Shown here: positions 51,101 to 64,000 of the stretch, piece after piece
Numbering within the stretch: the stretch's first letter is position 1
How the letters are laid out: the number at the start of each line of letters is the position of its first letter
Assembly (NCBI RefSeq): GCF_000003605.2
Contig: NW_003109083.1
Location: forward strand, 311,067 to 375,066
Length of the DNA stretch: 64,000 bases
Direction: 5' to 3'
DNA from: Saccoglossus kowalevskii
Lineage: Eukaryota; Hemichordata; Enteropneusta; Harrimaniidae
Made by a program: the position numbers and the translations under genes
The notes under the pieces: generated by a model
Database searches by the model: none
Seen by the model: the letters and a program-made list of their open reading frames with translations, nothing else
Told to the model about the DNA's origin: nothing

Positions 51101-54100
51101 GGATACAGCAATTACGGGAATGTTTTTTTTCTCATTTATAACACAAAGGGATATTGGTGGATTCTCATCAAACCATCAGTAAGGCGACATGAACACAGGA
51201 AGTAATCGATAAGATGTGGATACAAATTTGGGAATTATTTCTTGTACTTATAACTCAAAAACTTATGAATGAATTCACATACAATTCACAGGTCGCTCTT
51301 AGCTTAATACGGACCAATAAGTTTGAAGTAGAGATATGGTTGTGGATACCGTGTAGGTTTATTACAATATGTCGGGGGTATGCGCTACTTGGTGTAGGTC
51401 TGCGCTCTCCGAGTTATCTGTGCATTTGCACCGCTCGTCGGGGTTGCACATTTGTCGCAATCACGTCGCCTTCATTCGGATCGCGGGTTTATTGCTTTTC
51501 TGTTACGCTTGGATCGGATATTTGCATCGGAGACTTTAGCCATCGCAGTAGCAATCTAAACTTACCCTGGTCAAACACAAATACAGCCACCTAACTTATA
51601 TAATAGCGCTTGTTTGTCAGACCATTTCTCCAATGAAAAGATTTGATACATATTAAATATGATAATATTAAATTACTAAGGTTGGGATAGTCTATTCGTT
51701 ACATTATAGAGTGCAATATAAATGGGCGACGCAAACTAGATAAATGCGAGAGGTTGGAAGAGGTTCCAACGCAAAGTACCATCATATATTATGAGTTGAT
51801 TTTTTTATTATGGAATGCCGTGACTGCTTTATGTACTACTCCACTTTATATTGTACAGTCGTCCAGAGTTTCATTCTGCAACTGCTATGTTGGTTGATAC
51901 GTAATGGTAGATACGTGTCTTATAATGAGATGTGAATTAATCATGTGTTGTTAATTTGTAAAGACAAATGTAAACTATGACGAACGTACAACATTATACA
52001 GTATGTGTACAGTACAGCAAGTGTACAACAGAATATGTTAAATGTACACACAACCACATACACTGTTTACGCACCATCCAACATGACGTTTGCAAAAATA
52101 AAGCATAATAAAACTGTACATTACAAGAATGCGCATAAGTAAGTGACGTATTGAACTGCCCCAGACTATTATTCAAATATGACTTAAAAAATAACAGTCT
52201 GGTGAATTATGTCGAGCCGACGTAACACTTATCGCTCGGGTGTACTCGCTGTGTTTCCAAGAGCCAGGTCAAACTGGCACTATACAAAAGCAGAAAGCGA
52301 CTATCCCAGGGTAGAATATGAAAAAAAAAAAAAAACCACGAGTTTCAGTCTGTACAAAAAATGTGCATCACATACGGTCAATTTGTGTTAAACGGATTTC
52401 TTTCGTTTCTGACGTCAACCTATTAGTGACGAAGTACTTTTTTGGAGTTACATGAGACGAATGGAATTGTCACATCATAACATAAGAAAGTCGTGATCTT
52501 TTTTTTATTTTATGTTGAATTCCTTGAATGGTCATGATTACGTGTGTAACGAATATATCGATAAGGACTATCACAAAGCACAACGCCACTCGAGAGTCAA
52601 ACAGACACACATAATCCGATCCCCAAAACGCCATCTACGGTTAGTTTGATAGTCGGCAAATGTAACACAGAGAGAAATGATAACAGACAAAAAATACTGA
52701 AAAACCTCGCTTCGTTTAAATTAATTAACCACTCAGATATACTTAGTACTACGGCGCTGGTGCGTATTTTGTTGGTGGTTTATACGACGTCTCACCCAAC
52801 CACTATTTGTCATGGAATTGTGGACACGTGGATATGACAGCCGTATTATATTACGGTAACCGCATATGATAAACAGATTGTACCGAGTTATTTGTTCATT
52901 TATAAGACAGAAACCTATTTTGCCACGTACCTACAGTGCATACAATTCGCATACATAATCAGCATGCAATAATTATCGGACAGATTCGTCAAATTGAACA
53001 GTCGTTTCAATGCTAGAAGGTTTTAAGCCATATATCCTATATTCCTGATCGAGGTTTAACATATACTTAGCGTGTTCACACGTGTGTTTCCTTACGCCGG
53101 CGTAAAATGTGGGCCATAAATATAGTGGAGTTTACCTTAATTGTACCAGTCATATAGAGTTTGGTTCATAAGAATTTTATACGATTTTAGTTAAACCCCG
53201 ATGGATCTGTTGCTTGTTTGAACTAATCGTATTCTGTTATCATGAATTTTAACATTGACCACTATTGATGCTTGATTGCTGAAAGGAAATAAATAAATGA
53301 TAAAGTACTGTAAAATGACTAATTTTCACTATTACGGGCATATTCAGTGGGTTTTATCACTTAGATAATGTGTTCTATGCTAAATTTTACATATGCACTG
53401 GCTTTTAATTTAGCGCATTTTCCAGTGAATAATTAATCATTTTACAGTACACAAAACATTACTCATAATTGTGCGCATTATCCAGTGGTATATTGCGCCC
53501 TTGAGTGAAATTCGGCGCAACTTCCACCGACGTAAATTGATTTATACAACTCTTTGTCTCATGTCCATTGTTCCAACCAAGTACTACGATTAATGTCAGT
53601 TTACTAGGAAAGGATTGTCAGAACGAGTTCGTTCTCATTACACTGGTGGTTGCTTACCAAACTTTGCATATATTTCGAAAATCCCAGCCTGGGCTCCGTT
53701 ACAAAAAACATGTGACAGTAATCGAACACACATTCACACTTTTATGACTCGGGCAACATTGTTGACAGTCACTGAATAATCTCTCTCAATCATTCACACG
53801 GAATCACTGAGGACAAAGAAATTATCATCTTTTTTGAGATGTGAGCAACTGAATAGCTCGATTTAAAATCGCCCATAGTCTTAACGTTAGGGTGCAGTTT
53901 ATTCTGAGGTTGGAGAGGATGTCTAGTCACGCAAATATTCTGACACCTTCTTTTTGTCATCGCATTTGACACAGTGTTGAACAAACGATTTTTATTTTTT
54001 TTTCAAGAAAGGAGAAAGGCGTTTACCTTCTAATATACTAGCTCAAAATAATTACATTTTATGTTATGAAACAGTAGAATTAAATACTACTTAACATAAT

Positions 54101-56630
54101 GTTAATGGTTGTAAAAGAGGGCGCCATCGTTTTAGAGCGTAATGAAAAATATGCAAATTAACACCGGAATACGTCATTATCATCGTGCGCCCTCGAGTGT
54201 CAGAGGCCATCACTTGGACGATGACATGTTGGTGACTGCACGGCTTCCCTGAAAGTGCCTAGCTGTTTATCAGTTTTAGCCAGTATTTGACTTGCAAGAT
54301 TTACAGTAGCCAAGAAGTCATGGCGCAAATGTGATTGACACCGTTTAAAATGTCTCAGTGTGACGTTCAGGTGGATATTTTTTGTTTTTTACTGGTCCAG
54401 GATTCGAATATATGGTTGTCGTTTGTTTTGGTGTCGTCTGCGTGCCTATATTGTCTACTGTACACAATCTCGTACACCTTATAACGCTTGTTGACATTCC
54501 GGGGTGAATTCTCGTCCACAAAAGTTTTCCATTCTTTCTTTTTCTTACCTTACATTTTCTTACCATAACGTGTACTTGCGTTCATTGAATACTAGTGCAA
54601 GGGTTCGTCGAGGTTTTGCTAAAAACTTTACACCTATCCAAAAACAAATATTGGTGGTTATTTTCTATTTCTGTCTTTAAGTCATTCATATAATTGGTTG
54701 TGATGTGGCTGTGAAACATGTCACAGTGACGTCGTCTCCTAATTTTACGCATAATATTTTACCGCCAAAACACAAATGGCGACGAAATTCTAGGTCACTC
54801 GCATCACAAATTCCAGAGACGCTGAAGTCACCAAACTGGCAATAAAGCATCCAATAAACATGGTTTGTTATTGACGTTCAACAGATATTTCAAATTATGC
54901 AATTATTTCCAACATAGCCTAAATGAGCTCGATTCGAGTTTTACATGCAAACTCGTATAACATGTACTGGTCGAGCATAATTGCAAAATGTACCACAGCT
55001 GAATAGATCCCACCGGAAAGCAATATTTTAATGTCCTATTCCAGCCTTAACAATATGGGATCTTTTTCTCAGTGGTCATCCATCTTGTTTAGGGATTTCT
55101 TGGAATATTCATATTTCTATTTACACAAAAGACATAAAGCAACGCATGCTCCACACATACAATTACGCTACATACGACAATAATGCAAACAACTATCAAA
55201 CAATATCAGACGTTTCATATTACTAATATCTCTGGACATTCAAATGATCAATATCAGAGAACATGATAACCGGCTAATAATAATATTAAAAATACCGCCT
55301 GGAGGTCTGACAATCAGGGAATTAAGAATATCACCGACTCTAGCCTATTGCTCATATTAATGATAGAGCCACATGCATGTAGTAAATTACATGTAAAATA
55401 AATGTCTCTCGTAAAACGTCGGATTATCTAACAAACAAATAAGCAAACAAACATGCATTGTAAATATTACCAGTTTTGAGGAATAGTCGATGAATCTACA
55501 TATTATTTATTATGTGTTGCTTCCGGCAATAATTCGACATATGCATATTCAAAACTGCTACCTTCAAAGTCATAAAATTTGGAGTTATGTTAAAACCCAA
55601 AATTCTGAATTCTTTCTAATTAATACTGGGTATAGTCTTACAGACAAGTTGACTAACCTTGATTTGGAATCTATACAACATGTTTTGATGGCGTTGGTCC
55701 CTGAGACCATTCATTGATAAATCTGTATGATGATATAATGTCATTATTGGGCATTTTTTTCTAATTTGCATAAATCCAAAATGGCAGCAATATTACCAAT
55801 AATATCATCAAACCTTTCCCACAAGACTTGTTCAAAAGTTAGAATGGTATTTTTTCAGAATTCTGTCATTTGTATATTCAATTCCTGCATGACTTAGTAT
55901 TCATATGAATCACTGTTGTTGTGTTCCTTCACTGATCATCAGAAAATACATACACTGTTTGTACATTTGTAATCTTCAAAAATAGTTAAAAACCTATTTA
56001 ATTTTGAAATACAATGTATATTGGTTCTAATAAAGGAAATGTTATGTTATTGTATTGGTGAACATATCACCTTTCATGGTTCAACATCTATTTCTAAACA
56101 ATATATCTCATATTGGCTGTCATCCCATTGTTGCAGCGGCTTTGTGTGACGTCCACAGAATATATACATGCTTGTTGTGTACTTGCACATGCTTTGTTGA
56201 TACATGATACACTACATAAACAGTGAATCAGCGTCCAACCATCATTTAGTAGCAACACAGACATGGTAATATATCCACACAGCTAAACGTAACGTGTTGG
56301 TGTATAATATTTAAGTACATGTTTCCATACATGATCTTGCAAATGTGCACAATCTCAACAAACGCTTTTAGTGGTGGTAATGACTCAAGCTTTGGCATTT
56401 GTCCATTTGTCAACTTTGTTCACCCATGATTTCCGTTTTGCTTCCGACTCGTTGTTACATATAAGCTTTTGTAGTCTGTGTTGTTATGTCAGGTAGGAAT
56501 ACATGGAACACCATGTAATGACATTGAAGAACGTCTCACGCAAATGTGTCAGATATCGGGGAACAACTAGGTATGTTGTGGGCTACAGTTCTTACATGAT
56601 TATGCGTGCTTCAAATAGTGAAGTATTAGG
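48181..56630. other. Intergenic stretch without recognised genes
   Basis: Open frames are short, lack splice-site-consistent partners and match no family I know. Small A- and T-runs occur (for example a poly-A run at 52321-52335). I see no RNA gene. Confidence 0.5.
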
Positions 56631-56680
56631 TGGTGGAAATCACAGTCACTTTTCAGCCCCCAAGTGACTGTGGTGGAAAT
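56631..56680. repeat. Perfect hairpin bracketed by 10-bp direct repeats
   Basis: TGGTGGAAAT occurs at 56631-56640 and 56671-56680. Between and slightly overlapping them is an 11-bp perfect inverted repeat, CACAGTCACTT (56641-56651) and AAGTGACTGTG (56662-56672), with a 10-nt loop. Confidence 0.85.
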
Positions 56681-56890
56681 GCATAAGAGTCATCTGCCAT
56701 TATCTTATACATCTATTTCGCTTTCCGTTCATCACTGTGTAATCAATTGTATGTATGCAGACATGGAATGTTTAAATGATCACGCGATTGGTTCAATAGA
56801 CATTCTTGTACCTTTAAAAAAAATGGAGATGGAGATATCAGTTTTTAGCTTTGCTGTCGACTTTGTCGAGCGGAGCTTGTCATACGAGTG

Positions 56891-56932
56891 ATTGTCCGTC
56901 GTCGTTGTCCGTCGTCGTCCGTTGTCCGTGTC
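56891..56932. repeat. CGTCGTCCGT-type simple repeat
   Basis: Tandem GTCCGTCGTC variants directly upstream of the 157-bp array. Such runs often accompany dispersed repeats in marine invertebrates (recall). Confidence 0.7.
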
Positions 56933-56945
56933 AATGTTTAACTTT

Positions 56946-57553
56946 TTCGACTTCTTCTTAAAAACTACAAGCCTGAATGCTTTGATACTTGGTGTTATTA
57001 TACCTGGGGTAGACCTCTCTTAGATTTGTTCATTTCATGATGATATCTTCAATTCTTTAATTTTGGTGAATATTTTTGTAATTTTTGGTAAAAAGTGATA
57101 TTTTCGACTTCTTGTTAAAAACCGCAAGTTTGATTGCTTTGATATTACATGTATGGATACTACATGTGGATCTCTCTCAGATTTGTTTATTTCGTGATGA
57201 TATCTTCTATTCTCTAATTATGGGGAATATTTTTGTAATTTTTGGTAAAAAGTGACATTTTCGACTTCTTGTTAAAAACCGCAAGTCCAATTGCTTTGAT
57301 ATGACATATATGGGTACTACATGTGGATCTCTCTCAGATTTGTTCATTTTGTAATAATATCTTTAATTATTCTCTAATTGTGGTGATTATTGTTGTAATT
57401 TTTGGTAAAAAGTGATATTTTCGACTTTTTCTTAAAAACCGCAAGTCCAATTGCTTTGATATTACCTCAGTCAGATTTGTTCATTTTGTAGTGATATCTT
57501 TAATTCTATCATTGATGAATATTTTTGTCATTTTTTGGTGAAAAGTGATATTT
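56946..57553. repeat. Four-copy tandem array of a ~157-bp unit
   Basis: Units start with TTCGACTT at 56946, 57103, 57260 and 57420, giving periods of 157, 157 and 160 bp and a last copy of about 134 bp. Shared blocks are TTAAAAACYRCAAG, ATTGCTTTGATA, CAGATTTGTT and TTTTTGGTAAAAAGTGA. Units 2 and 3 are the most alike, and the fourth has an internal deletion. It is probably part of a larger dispersed element together with the flanking simple repeat. Confidence 0.85.
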
Positions 57554-58135
57554 TTGAATTCTGGAAATAAAATGTGCCATGCTAACAGCGGAGCTATCTC
57601 AGCCGACAGGCTGCTTGTTTGTATTATGGCGGCCATTTTGGATTATCGCATATTAGAACAATTACCAAAACTCCTTTCAAGTTTATCGTCCCAGATATCA
57701 AAACCAAACACAACATTTTATATAGACTCCAAATCCATCTCAAAAATCAAATGAATAATTACATTCAATGTCTAAAATGGGATGAATAACGCTGTTTTTG
57801 ATGCCGCTGCGATTTGATTGCCAACATTTGCACAATGGGGAAATTTGGTTGCTAACCTTGTTTGTTTTTCAAAAGCTGTTCATTTTTGTACATTATTAAC
57901 AAATAAAAAAATGATTGATCAGTAACGCTCGAGAAGACAATTGCTACCAATGATTTTCCTTTTAGTGTAGATCATAAATATTTATGCGGTAAGGTCGTAA
58001 AATGATGAAAAGATTTGCACATATTAAACACTGGAATATACATTTTCAAACTTTCAAATCATGTTATAACACATTAAAAAATAAAGCACGTGTACTTGGC
58101 CGGTACAAAATGTTACCAATGACATTGTTGTTACG

Positions 58136-58149
58136 ACACACACACACAC
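58136..58149. repeat. (CA)n microsatellite
   Basis: Seven CA units in otherwise unremarkable intergenic DNA. Confidence 0.8.
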
Positions 58150-59136
58150 GATGTCAAAGTTAATGATGTGTTTGCATAGTTCACATGCAATACACAATTA
58201 ACTTATCTGTTTTACTGATGCCAGGTGTTCTCGTGCACACTATTTTCACAATATCGATGTTTGACGTATAATATAGTGAAAAGGGAACATTTCTAAAGAT
58301 TCCTCATTTCCCAGTGCATTGGGAATTTAAATACTGTATGACTGTCTGGTATAATTTACAAGATCTGCATTTCCATATGCAATATGTATTTAATCGTCAC
58401 AATATTAAGCGCACACACAAGGATGGAACCACTCAAAGCTACTATTAACACACATTTAAGCATAATGCTCTGTTGTAACTGTAACTTCCCCCAGGACGCA
58501 CAAGCAATAATTTTTAGCTCCCTGCACTCATCTTTTATTCTCACATCTTTCCACGAATGTGAAATACTATACAGAATGCATGAAATTCAATGTCGCAATA
58601 CACTTGGTCCAGTTCTGTCAAGATATTTGTTTAATTTGAGTAGACAGACAGGTTGATCCTCACATATCGGGTATATTATTCAGACATATGGATTTGCACT
58701 AGTGCTTAAGAACATCATTTGTGATATCATTCAATCGTCACGACGCAGTATGATCATTGCAAGATTTATAAGCCCTTCGATCTCTGTAAATAATATATTT
58801 GTGGGATCTAATTTCAAACTAATTCCCAGTTTCAATATGCTTGATCCAAACATAGTTAGTGTTCCTCGTTCCACTACACTACACTTCTTAATGGGAAGCG
58901 CTACCTTTTTTTCCAATGATAAATGGATGATTTATTGTTGACCACTAAAATACCAGTTAACAATTAAAAAAAACGATTTCCGGCTGTAACTATAATAAAC
59001 CAAATATATTTGCTTTCATTTCATTCCATCCCTTTCAAAACTGACGCATTTGTCCAATCCGCATTACGCTGTTTTCCTGGTATTGTGTGTATGATATAAT
59101 ATAGTGATGTTAGCCACCTATAACCCATTGTCCTAC

Positions 59137-59298
59137 CTCATAGATCACGGGTCTTTGTCCAATTGAAGTTATTGTGGTAACATTTCGCCATGCGCCATAT
59201 ATTGTAGCAGGGTTTGTATCAGGATAGATATTTCTACTCAAGATAGAAGTCAACACGTAAGTATATTGCCAGTGTCTTCTCTTATGAGAGTCTTCCAT
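59137..59298 (-). CDS. Orphan exon candidate of unknown product
   Basis: A minus-strand open stretch from ATG (59298) through KRRHWQYTYVLTSILSRNIY to GQRPVIYE ends at a good donor (GAG|GTAGGA). Composition (Trp, Tyr, an NVT sequon) looks protein-like. A possible acceptor (GAAATGTAG) lies about 30 nt upstream, so the ATG need not be a start. I recognise no family and find no neighbouring partner exon, so it may be chance. Confidence 0.18.
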
Positions 59299-62200
59299 TG
59301 AACAGAAACGAAAATTATGAGGAATGCTACATTTCAGTGATGTTCGATATCGGATCAGTGTAACGCAAAAAACAAACAAACACATCGTACGTTGTCCTTC
59401 GCCACACACTTTAGTAGCAGTTTTAATGTTCCTCAGCTTTTCATTGGTTCAGTTTGTTTCCCTCAACAACTTTACTTACAGTTACAGTGCTCATAGAACA
59501 TTGTATTGAAAGTATTGGGAATAGGTAACTCGTCATGATGGCCCATTTAATTTCCGTGTGTCACAAGTAAACGCCACAATCTTACTGCCGACTGCACACT
59601 TCACGCTGAAAGTCCAAAATTCCTAGAGACAATACATCTTTGCCTTCAGCGACGAATGTTCATATTGTTAGATTTTAATCTATGGTCACATGTATGTGTA
59701 TTTTAAATTACTTACACGCACCTATGTCAATGTGACGTCAGACATGCGCTACGTCACTGGGTGGCGCTACTAGGTATTGCATTTGAATCACGAGTAAACA
59801 TGCTTGATATCACTATAATCAATGATGACACATTATTACACATGTTCCATCGATTTAGCTATACTATCAGGCAAATCCATTAAAAGTCGCAGCACATTTC
59901 GTCGTTTTCTAAGCGACCTAGAAAGGTGGCGATTCCATCGCACTTTCCATCTATTTTAAATTACAGTACAAGATCCTTCTTTGCCCACACTTGCAGATCA
60001 ACCATTCCTATATCACGCAGGCAGTAATTGAATTTTGTAAATGTAACTAGACAGTGTTGTCAGTCTCTTTACTTGTCTCCTTCATGATTTCCCCGTAGTG
60101 ATTAATAAGTGCAAGTGGTGCTCTATGTCGATGTTAGTAATGGTCACATGTCCAGTAAAGGGGTATGTACATGGCGAGCAAAACTAGGATAAGTAGATAC
60201 ATTTCAACACATCTATACGTGGTGTGTGTAATCAGCTGCTATTTGATAGTTATATTTAAATGTCGATGAGTTCTTCAAAACGTGGCATGGAAATACATTT
60301 TACGTGTACGTGAAAAGATTACCCTCCGATAAACATTTCCAAATTTTGCTTACATCTTATTAAACCTACCTAAATAGCCGACATCGACTCACCGTGCCGG
60401 TAACAGTATTATAACATATAAGTAATCAAATTAAGGTTGATATATTTTACTTGATACCACACGCTCAATTACCAGCGAAACAATGGCTTAAACATAATCC
60501 TGTATTTGAGCGAGTGATTCGCTTTTTGAGATTATCTCAGAAATATCATTTCATTGCGACATTGTTGATGCCCGTTATATGAACACAGTAATGTACTTCT
60601 TCAGCTTGTAATAATCATGTTAATATGCCCCATTTAAAGAGTCATTTCAATTACATCACAGTTTCACTGCATACAAACTCTAAATAATTAACAGGTTTTC
60701 CATTTTACTAATGAGATGTTCAATTTAATATCGAAGTGCCGTTTATCAAATGTTGATGTATCTTTTTAATATTTTTGTATGTGGTACCGAATCAAACTAA
60801 ATTTTGAGATATGCATGCAGATATATAGATTCAGGCAACGAAAATCATCCACGAAGGATTGCTGTAAAAACTTCATCATACGTATAATACTATTTCTTCA
60901 TTGTTAAACCACAGTGACTGTCATTTTGTGTATAGTATCCAAGTGCAATTCACAGTACATTTGCAGGTATAATTATTACTATAAAGCTCGTTAACACCGC
61001 AGGTTGATTTTTTTGATCATGGTGCCCGCCGCGCACACACACACACACATTATGTTAGGACTCTATGTACATTTAATTCTGTTGATTTAAGGTTTCGAAC
61101 AAAATAATTTCCTGTTGCATTGACCATACTTTGTTCGTGTTTGTCATACGTGACTGCAGGTCCCATGTATTGTATTGTATTGACTTTGCTGTAGGATCTT
61201 AGTAAAATTTCCCAAAAGAAAATCTGATATTTACAATAAATTCCCACTATAAATATAAAAATTAATGCCGCTTAAAAATAATATATGATAATTATAGCTT
61301 TTATCCTTTATACAGAATGCGTGATTTATTAGGATCATCATTATACATTAACACAGACACACACATTTATTAATTTACACATTTATTAATTAATGAGCAT
61401 AACATTAACATTCTTTTTTAACCTTCTACTATCTTTAAATGCAATTAGGAAATTTCACAAAATTGTCGTTGGCAGACAGATCTTGGTCCATATAATAATC
61501 ACAAGGAGCTAAAGATAATATTCAATCTTTATGATAGTCATCTGGAAGTTTTTCAAAGATGGAAGACAACTGTGAGGCCATAACTTTATAAGAACGTAAA
61601 CAGGATTTCAACAATCATGTTTCCACGCTGCAAATATTGGTTAGTGTCACTGATAACTGTTCTAATGTGCCCTATTGTATATGCGTTACACAAATACACA
61701 GACAACACATAACAAAATAATAAAGTGTCCAGACATTGCCAAAATGTTCGCAACAGATACGCAGCTATTGAGAACCAATGTAGATTGAGATAGAAATTAG
61801 TCAATGCTATTCACACAGAAGTAAGATGATAATTTAACTTCTTTATAATCGCCGATGATATGACGAAATTTTCTGTGTATATATGAAAAATAACAATTAA
61901 TTTCATGGGTGGAATTAATGTTTTCTTTTGTTATTGCAGTACTAGTTAAGTTGCTGATATTCACTGTTTAGAATATGAATGTAATTGATCTTCATACTTT
62001 CTAACTCTCCATCAACATGACTTTCTCCATTTAGTATACATTAAACGTTGTTTTAGTTTGTTTATAACGTGTATTACACATTCTCTGCGTATAAGCAGGT
62101 AATATTCAACAATTGTGCGACTCGCATATGTGAGATAGTATATTGTAGCCTATTTAAAATGCATAACTTTTCTTTTGGCTTTCCTATTTGTTAGTTGTAC

Positions 62201-64000
62201 AAATAAGTGCATGGTAAGCGTTATCATTTCAATATCCACGACCCCCAAAATTGGCATACATAATGGTGTTTTATAGATGTAAAATTTACTTTTTTCCTCC
62301 AGTAAAAGTACAAGCAGTTGTCATTGAGGTTCAATCACGGATTGCCACGGTGTATACTATCAGTCATTATAACAGTTATCACTCACATCATACACAATAT
62401 GTTTGCTAAAGACGCGATTTAAATTGATGTGTGGTGACATGTTTTCCGGTTTTGTTTATCATGGTTAATTCAGACGTTAATTAAAAGTTCACTCAGCAGT
62501 TCCATTGGTAACAGTTAGATACATTAAATTGCAGGACCAATCGATTAGATATTGGTAAACATGCAGAAATATGTTTTCCATTTATAAGTCAAACAATTAG
62601 GGAGTAATGTTCATGAATTTTTAGGAGGGATTGAAATTGAAACAAGAATGAATAGATGGGTTGGTTGGGTTGGGAGAGATGTGCATATGGTTGTCAATGA
62701 CACGGCAATTTCTAGAATGCCTTTTTCATTGATAAGAAAACAAATTAAGGATGAATTGTCATAATGTTTTGAAAAGATTGCTCTTAGAACAAGATCTCGT
62801 TGCCATGGTAACAAGAATTTTGTTCAACTCAAAACATTAATTACGATTTTAGAAGGGGTTGTCTTTTAGATAAAGAAAAGTTGAATACATTTCGGGAAAG
62901 ATCTGGATCTGGTTGTCATGGTGAGAGCCATTTTTTGAAGTATTCTTCACTATTGTGAAATAGGGTCATCGTATCGTTTAATGAAAAAAATCTATCTAAA
63001 AGATCTTCTTTCCAAACAAAAGCTTATGTCATGTCAGTGTGTTTTTCAAATCAAATTACTACAATAAGGTAGGATAAGCAGCTTTAGCGAAGGTTTGCAC
63101 TGTAGAAGAACCCTGTAGTTGTGAGGTGTATACACTATTGTTAGCGTGTGAGAATACATTGCCGTAAACAAGTTGACTATTGAATTTGAAACAAGAAGAT
63201 TAAGAAGTTGAGTCATGATGTAAGCAGACTTCATAGTAACTAGTAGTAACTAATGGCAACAGTATTTAAGCAAAAAGGGTTTGTGACGTTGTATGTTCCT
63301 AAAATACTTTATTGATCATGATAATGGTGTTGACTGTTTTTTAAATAGTTGTATACCATCCACTCAAGATGACAGTATTTTTTATTTTTAGAACCATCAA
63401 TTAATCATCGTCAATTTTAGAATATTCCTAAAAGGAATACACATCTAGTTGATTTTCTTTTATTACACGTACCTTGTACATCTCACAGTAGCAAATAAAG
63501 CTATTCAAGTTCAGAGTCAATACAAAGTGTTCATACAAATGATCTTCCTCTCCTGTCCACGTGACTGAACCCAAACTGTGATCTTAGCAAGGGGTCAAAA
63601 CCTTCTTATTTGTATTCCCATCCATTTTACCGTTGTGAATATCAATCGTGTGATGTTACATGCGGAGTAGGAAGCTCATTTGTTTTTTTATGGGACACGC
63701 TGTGATCATAAACTTATGGTAGAACGCAACGCTAACGTCAAACGTTAGACATTTTCTTTATTTTTACACATTTATGTATCATGTTACAATTAGGGCAACA
63801 AAATGAATTAAAAATGTGAGTCACCATACTCAGTTCAAAGAAAATCGATCAAGCTAATATTGATAACAATTGTAGCGGATTATTAACGATGAAATGTGTT
63901 CTTATGATTGACGTGATTGACAGTGAAGCGTAAATTTCCATGTGCTGTTCACTAAAACGATTGACTATAGACAGATTTTGACACGAAATATTGTTATTGC
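59299..64000. other. Intergenic stretch without recognised genes
   Basis: AT-rich, with a (CA)n run at 61033-61049 and otherwise only short open frames. No family, RNA gene or clear transposon end recognised. Confidence 0.5.

Noticed and set aside
51214-51594. A 126-codon plus-strand open frame
   Set aside because: No recognised motif, no supporting splice or promoter context, and biased composition.
58356-58916. Two minus-strand open frames with hydrophobic stretches that might continue the orphan exon
   Set aside because: No splice junctions of matching phase link them to 59137-59298, and no family is recognised.
1-64000. CRISPR arrays, bacterial operons or prophage
   Set aside because: No regularly spaced direct repeats with unique spacers and no prokaryotic gene organisation. 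The window is plainly animal nuclear DNA.

Overview
The window is animal nuclear DNA: AT-rich, with split genes, short and long introns, consensus GT-AG splice sites, a 5'-truncated LINE and microsatellites. The two gene products and the repeat types suggest a marine invertebrate, perhaps a non-vertebrate deuterostome. I cannot name the species.

Region 1 (38-24124, + strand) is one giant cadherin gene. I place 38 coding exons whose splice phases all agree, giving 3,591 codons up to the first in-frame stop. The protein has a possible N-terminal signal sequence, about 26-27 cadherin (EC) repeats, a membrane-proximal globular domain, one transmembrane helix and a long charged cytoplasmic tail. 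From 1846 to 17305 the gene is a ladder of exon triplets (about 118, 228-246 and 281 nt). Each triplet encodes two EC repeats. Nine triplets are complete and a tenth runs into a single 2,161-nt exon that carries the rest of the ectodomain without introns. Neighbouring triplets are about 92-95% identical in places, so the ladder grew by tandem duplication with later homogenisation. The last part of the tail continues in another frame.

Region 2 (24.1-26.7 kb) is intergenic. Region 3 (27047-47945, - strand) is a complete 13-exon SLC6 neurotransmitter:sodium symporter gene of 609 codons. It is closest by recall to the GABA transporter GAT-1 (SLC6A1) and converges tail-to-tail on the cadherin gene. 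Its first intron is 7.2 kb.

Region 4 (48-64 kb) lies upstream of the transporter. I find no convincing gene there, only one weak orphan exon candidate, a hairpin between direct repeats, a four-copy array of a ~157-bp unit, and microsatellites.

The two genes have no evident shared pathway. The cadherin is an adhesion or tip-link type surface protein, the transporter clears or imports an amino-acid transmitter, and their proximity is probably incidental.
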